Origin: Agrobacterium rosae
GTDB taxonomy: Bacteria > Pseudomonadota > Alphaproteobacteria > Rhizobiales > Rhizobiaceae
Direction: 5' to 3'
Assembly (NCBI RefSeq): GCF_002915175.1
Contig: NZ_NXEJ01000004.1
Coordinates: 124,001-188,000, forward strand
DNA: 64,000 bases
The notes beneath the pieces were generated by a model that made no database searches, was not told the DNA's origin, and saw only the letters and a list, made by a program, of their open reading frames with translations. The translations under genes and the position numbers were made by a program. How positions within the stretch are numbered: position 1 is the stretch's first letter; every line of letters begins with the position of its first letter. This document shows positions 61,867 through 64,000 of this stretch, piece after piece.

Positions 61867-62976
61867 ATGTCGCTGCGGCTTGCTACGTTCAACATCGAAA
61901 ACCTGATGACGCGTTTCGATTACACCGGCTTTCGCAACCAGACGCGGCGCGACCGGGCCATGCAGCTTTTCGATGTGCGCGACGAGGCGACTTATCAGGC
62001 GCTGGAAAGCGCGCGCATGCTGGCATCCACCGATGACACTCGCCAGCTTTCGGCGCTGGCCATTGCCGATGCGGATGCCGACATCCTCTGCCTGCAGGAA
62101 GTCGATAACATGGCCGCTCTCCAGGCCTTCGAATACGGTTATCTCTACCGCATGGTGGGCAATGGCTACCGCCAGAAATATCTGGTGGAAGGCAATGACA
62201 GCCGCGGCATCGATGTCGCCGTCATCATGCGTGAGGAAACGCTGGATGGCGAAAAGATCGAGCTTGTCGAGATCAAAAGCCATGCCACGCTGACCTATCG
62301 CGAGTTGGGTCTGTTCACGCCAGAACTGGCGCTGACGAACCGCATCGACGACAAGATTTTCAAACGCGATTGCCTGGAACTCGATCTGCGCATCGGAGGC
62401 AAACCGTTTACGCTTTATGTGACGCATCTGAAATCCATGACCAATGCGCGGGAGGCGGGCGATGCTCGGCTCTCCACCATGCCCGTGCGCGAAGCAGAGG
62501 TCCGCGCCATCCGCCGCATCATCGAAAACCGGTTCGGAGTAGACAAAGCCCGCTCCATGAATTTCGCCATCTGCGGCGACATGAACGACTATCAGGAACG
62601 CGTCACCATCTCCGGCAACCGCCGCACCGGCTACAGCTTTACGCCGGTCAAAGAAGAGCGCAGCGCGCTTGATATTCTCAGCAAGGACGGTTTCGCAGTA
62701 AACCCGATGCTGCGCCGTGACGACATGGACCGCTGGACCCTCTACCACTCCCGCGGCCCGCAAGAGCAGCATCTCTGCCAGCTCGACTACATCTGGCTCT
62801 CACCGCATCTGGCGGAGATCAACGCCAACAGTGCCCCCGAAATCATCCGCGCCGGACAACCCTACCGCACCGTCTTTCCGCCAGGGCAGGAGGTAGAGCG
62901 TTATCCGCGCACAGGTTGGGACAGGCCGAAAGCCTCTGACCATTGCCCGGTGGTGATGACGCTGGATTTGGGGTGA
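61867..62976 (+). CDS. Endonuclease/exonuclease/phosphatase (EEP) family protein
   Basis: A 369-residue metal-dependent phosphoesterase of the DNase I-like fold. Residues of the active site are visible in LRLATFNIENLMTRFD (Asn, metal Glu), ADILCLQEVDNMAAL, YVTHLKSM, ICGDMNDYQE (Asp/Asn), CQLDYIWLSP and SDHCPVVMTLDLG (Asp-His). No signal peptide is seen, so it is probably cytoplasmic. It begins 59 bp after the ABC ATPase on the same strand, which allows co-transcription. Substrate could be nucleic acid, a phosphodiester or a phosphoinositide-like compound. Confidence 0.88.
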   Translation: MSLRLATFNIENLMTRFDYTGFRNQTRRDRAMQLFDVRDEATYQALESARMLASTDDTRQLSALAIADADADILCLQEVDNMAALQAFEYGYLYRMVGNGYRQKYLVEGNDSRGIDVAVIMREETLDGEKIELVEIKSHATLTYRELGLFTPELALTNRIDDKIFKRDCLELDLRIGGKPFTLYVTHLKSMTNAREAGDARLSTMPVREAEVRAIRRIIENRFGVDKARSMNFAICGDMNDYQERVTISGNRRTGYSFTPVKEERSALDILSKDGFAVNPMLRRDDMDRWTLYHSRGPQEQHLCQLDYIWLSPHLAEINANSAPEIIRAGQPYRTVFPPGQEVERYPRTGWDRPKASDHCPVVMTLDLG

Positions 62977-63063
62977 GATGCCGAATGTGCACAAGTGAGA
63001 TTTCGCGCAAGCATGTTACCGCTCGGCGAGAATAACCAAATTATCATCGGGAAAAAGAAAAAC

Positions 63064-63139
<76 letters not shown>

Positions 63140-63238
63140 AATCCAGTGCGTGTGGAATTAGCAGATTCTTTTCCGGTGTAAAGTGGAAATTTCATCTGCG
63201 ACTCGAAAATTATGTGATTTTTGGGTGGGCGCTGTGAT

Positions 63239-63592
63239 TTAGGCCCGGACGTAATAGAGCTTGTGGACGATGATCCAGTTGTTGTCGCGTTCGAGCAGGG
63301 TGAGATATTCGGAAAAACCCAGACCGGCGAAGCGGGTGGTGAGTTTGACGGAGGCGGTGTCGCCGGTTTTGTCTATTCCGAGGATTTCGAATTCCTGTTG
63401 CTGTTCCTGCAGGCCCTGATCGGCGGAGCGGATCTGGTGGATGAAATCCTCGAGCGATAGCCATTCGGTTGCGCCTTCGTAGTTACCCACGATAAATGCG
63501 CGCGGATCGAATACCTCTCGCAACAGGCTGGCATCGGCATAGGTCATTCCCTGCACGTAATCTGAGACGGTTTGGGCAATCGTTTCGGACAT
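63239..63592 (-). CDS. SnoaL-like/NTF2-fold protein (lumazine-binding-like)
   Basis: A 117-residue protein of the NTF2-like superfamily, related to the Lumazine_bd_2 group. The pattern VSDYVQGMTYADASLLREVFDPRAFIVGNYEG, WLSLEDFIHQIR, ASVKLTTRFAGLGFSEYLTLLERDNNWIIVHKLYYVRA is typical. No enzyme activity is assigned. ATG 63592 follows GGAGGAG. It is isolated between the tRNA gene and the J-domain gene. Confidence 0.82.
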   Translation of the reverse strand: MSETIAQTVSDYVQGMTYADASLLREVFDPRAFIVGNYEGATEWLSLEDFIHQIRSADQGLQEQQQEFEILGIDKTGDTASVKLTTRFAGLGFSEYLTLLERDNNWIIVHKLYYVRA

Positions 63593-63939
63593 TGGACTCC
63601 TCCCTCCAGAAGTGCTTTCTAAAGTACACGGCTTTTCGGCAATACGCTATAACCCCTTGAAACCAGCGTATAACCCGGCCTTGAAGATTGTTTGGTGAAC
63701 TGGAAATGGAGGGTTCTCCACATATTTGTGATGCGCAGGTTGGCGCTCGCCATGTGCTGGACAAATTTACGGGTGATGGCGAGTTGCGGTTGGAGATGGT
63801 GAGGCGTGATTGTCGTTTTGCGTTCAAAACCGCGACAGAGGGGTGCCTTGGGCGCGCAAAATTTCGTATGATCCCGTGGCGGCCACTGTTCTGATTTGCG
63901 GGCAGGGCTGTTTTCGAGAATGCGGGTACAGGTGTTTCG
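63593..63939. other. 347-bp interval without a supported gene
   Basis: Two open frames exist here (plus strand to 63894, minus strand from 63827) but neither has recognisable motifs, good starts or a ribosome site. The region must contain the promoters of the two divergent flanking genes. I see no repeat, terminator or RNA gene. Confidence 0.4.
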
Positions 63940-64000
63940 GTGATCGATCCTTATGTTTTGCTGGGTGTGGAGCGCAATGCGGACGAGGCGGCAATCAAGT
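63940..64000 (+). CDS. J-domain (DnaJ-like) protein, N-terminus only
   Basis: From GTG 63940 the translation is (M)IDPYVLLGVERNADEAAIK, the first helix and turn of a J domain (normally DPYxxLGVxxxAxxxxIK). The rest, including the HPD motif, is beyond the right edge, so the type of J protein cannot be told. Confidence 0.65.
   Translation, partial: MIDPYVLLGVERNADEAAIK

Noticed and set aside
63688..63894. A plus-strand frame of 68 codons before the J-domain gene.
   Set aside because: No ribosome site, TTG start only, many Arg/Cys codons typical of non-coding frames, and no motif.

Overview
The window is ordinary chromosomal DNA of a Rhizobiales alphaproteobacterium, most likely Agrobacterium or a close Rhizobiaceae relative. 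The evidence is a circularly permuted two-piece tmRNA gene whose tag reads ANDNNAKEYALAA, the pairing of that gene with an alpha-type sspB, the thyA-folA-hflK-hflC-degP neighbourhood, the serB/miaA divergent pair, GC-rich coding with GTG and TTG starts, and dispersed rhizobial-type palindromic repeats. I see no prophage, transposase, CRISPR array, plasmid origin or rRNA operon.

Layout. 1-8.3 kb: end of an EamA transporter, a DEDDh exonuclease, a CreA-like protein, an orphan cheW, an SCO copper chaperone, prmA, a pepP-like aminopeptidase, azlCD, a DUF2164 gene and pncA. 8.7-12.2 kb: a membrane-anchored Tlde1-like (DUF2778) protein, a tandem DUF606 transporter pair, a 39-residue membrane peptide and a GT25 glycosyltransferase. 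12.2-25.1 kb: a UvrD/PcrA helicase, an AhpD-like protein, an RND efflux pair, a GlcD-like flavin dehydrogenase and a 1232-residue AsmA protein. 25.1-33.1 kb: protein quality control and DNA precursor synthesis (degP, hflC, hflK, folA, thyA), then ssrA and sspB, which together tag and deliver stalled translation products to ClpXP. 33.5-37.6 kb: an operon of a flavin-dependent monooxygenase with an SsuABC-like transporter, probably for organosulfur scavenging. 37.7-42.2 kb: a GNAT gene, serB, miaA and an orphan HerA-like ATPase. 42.2-45.0 kb: ilvB-ilvN with a complete attenuator encoding an 18-residue leader peptide; ilvC follows at 53.3 kb behind a TetR gene. 45-58 kb: aldo/keto reductase, Dda-like helicase, a two-HTH regulator, pdxJ, a type II NADH dehydrogenase, an HxlR/SDR divergent pair, FucU, an aminotransferase and a PhzF protein. 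58.1-63 kb: an iron-type ABC transporter with one fused permease and a downstream EEP-family phosphoesterase. The window ends with tRNA-Thr(UGU), a SnoaL-like protein and the first codons of a J-domain protein.

The most informative non-coding features are the ilv attenuator, the permuted ssrA, two families of intergenic palindromic repeats (four and three copies, one a mosaic), and a 25-bp inverted repeat overlapping the likely promoter of the aminotransferase gene. I found no convincing new multi-gene system; the best leads are the MerR/LuxR double-HTH regulator, the apparently leaderless ilv leader peptide and the transporter-phosphoesterase cluster.
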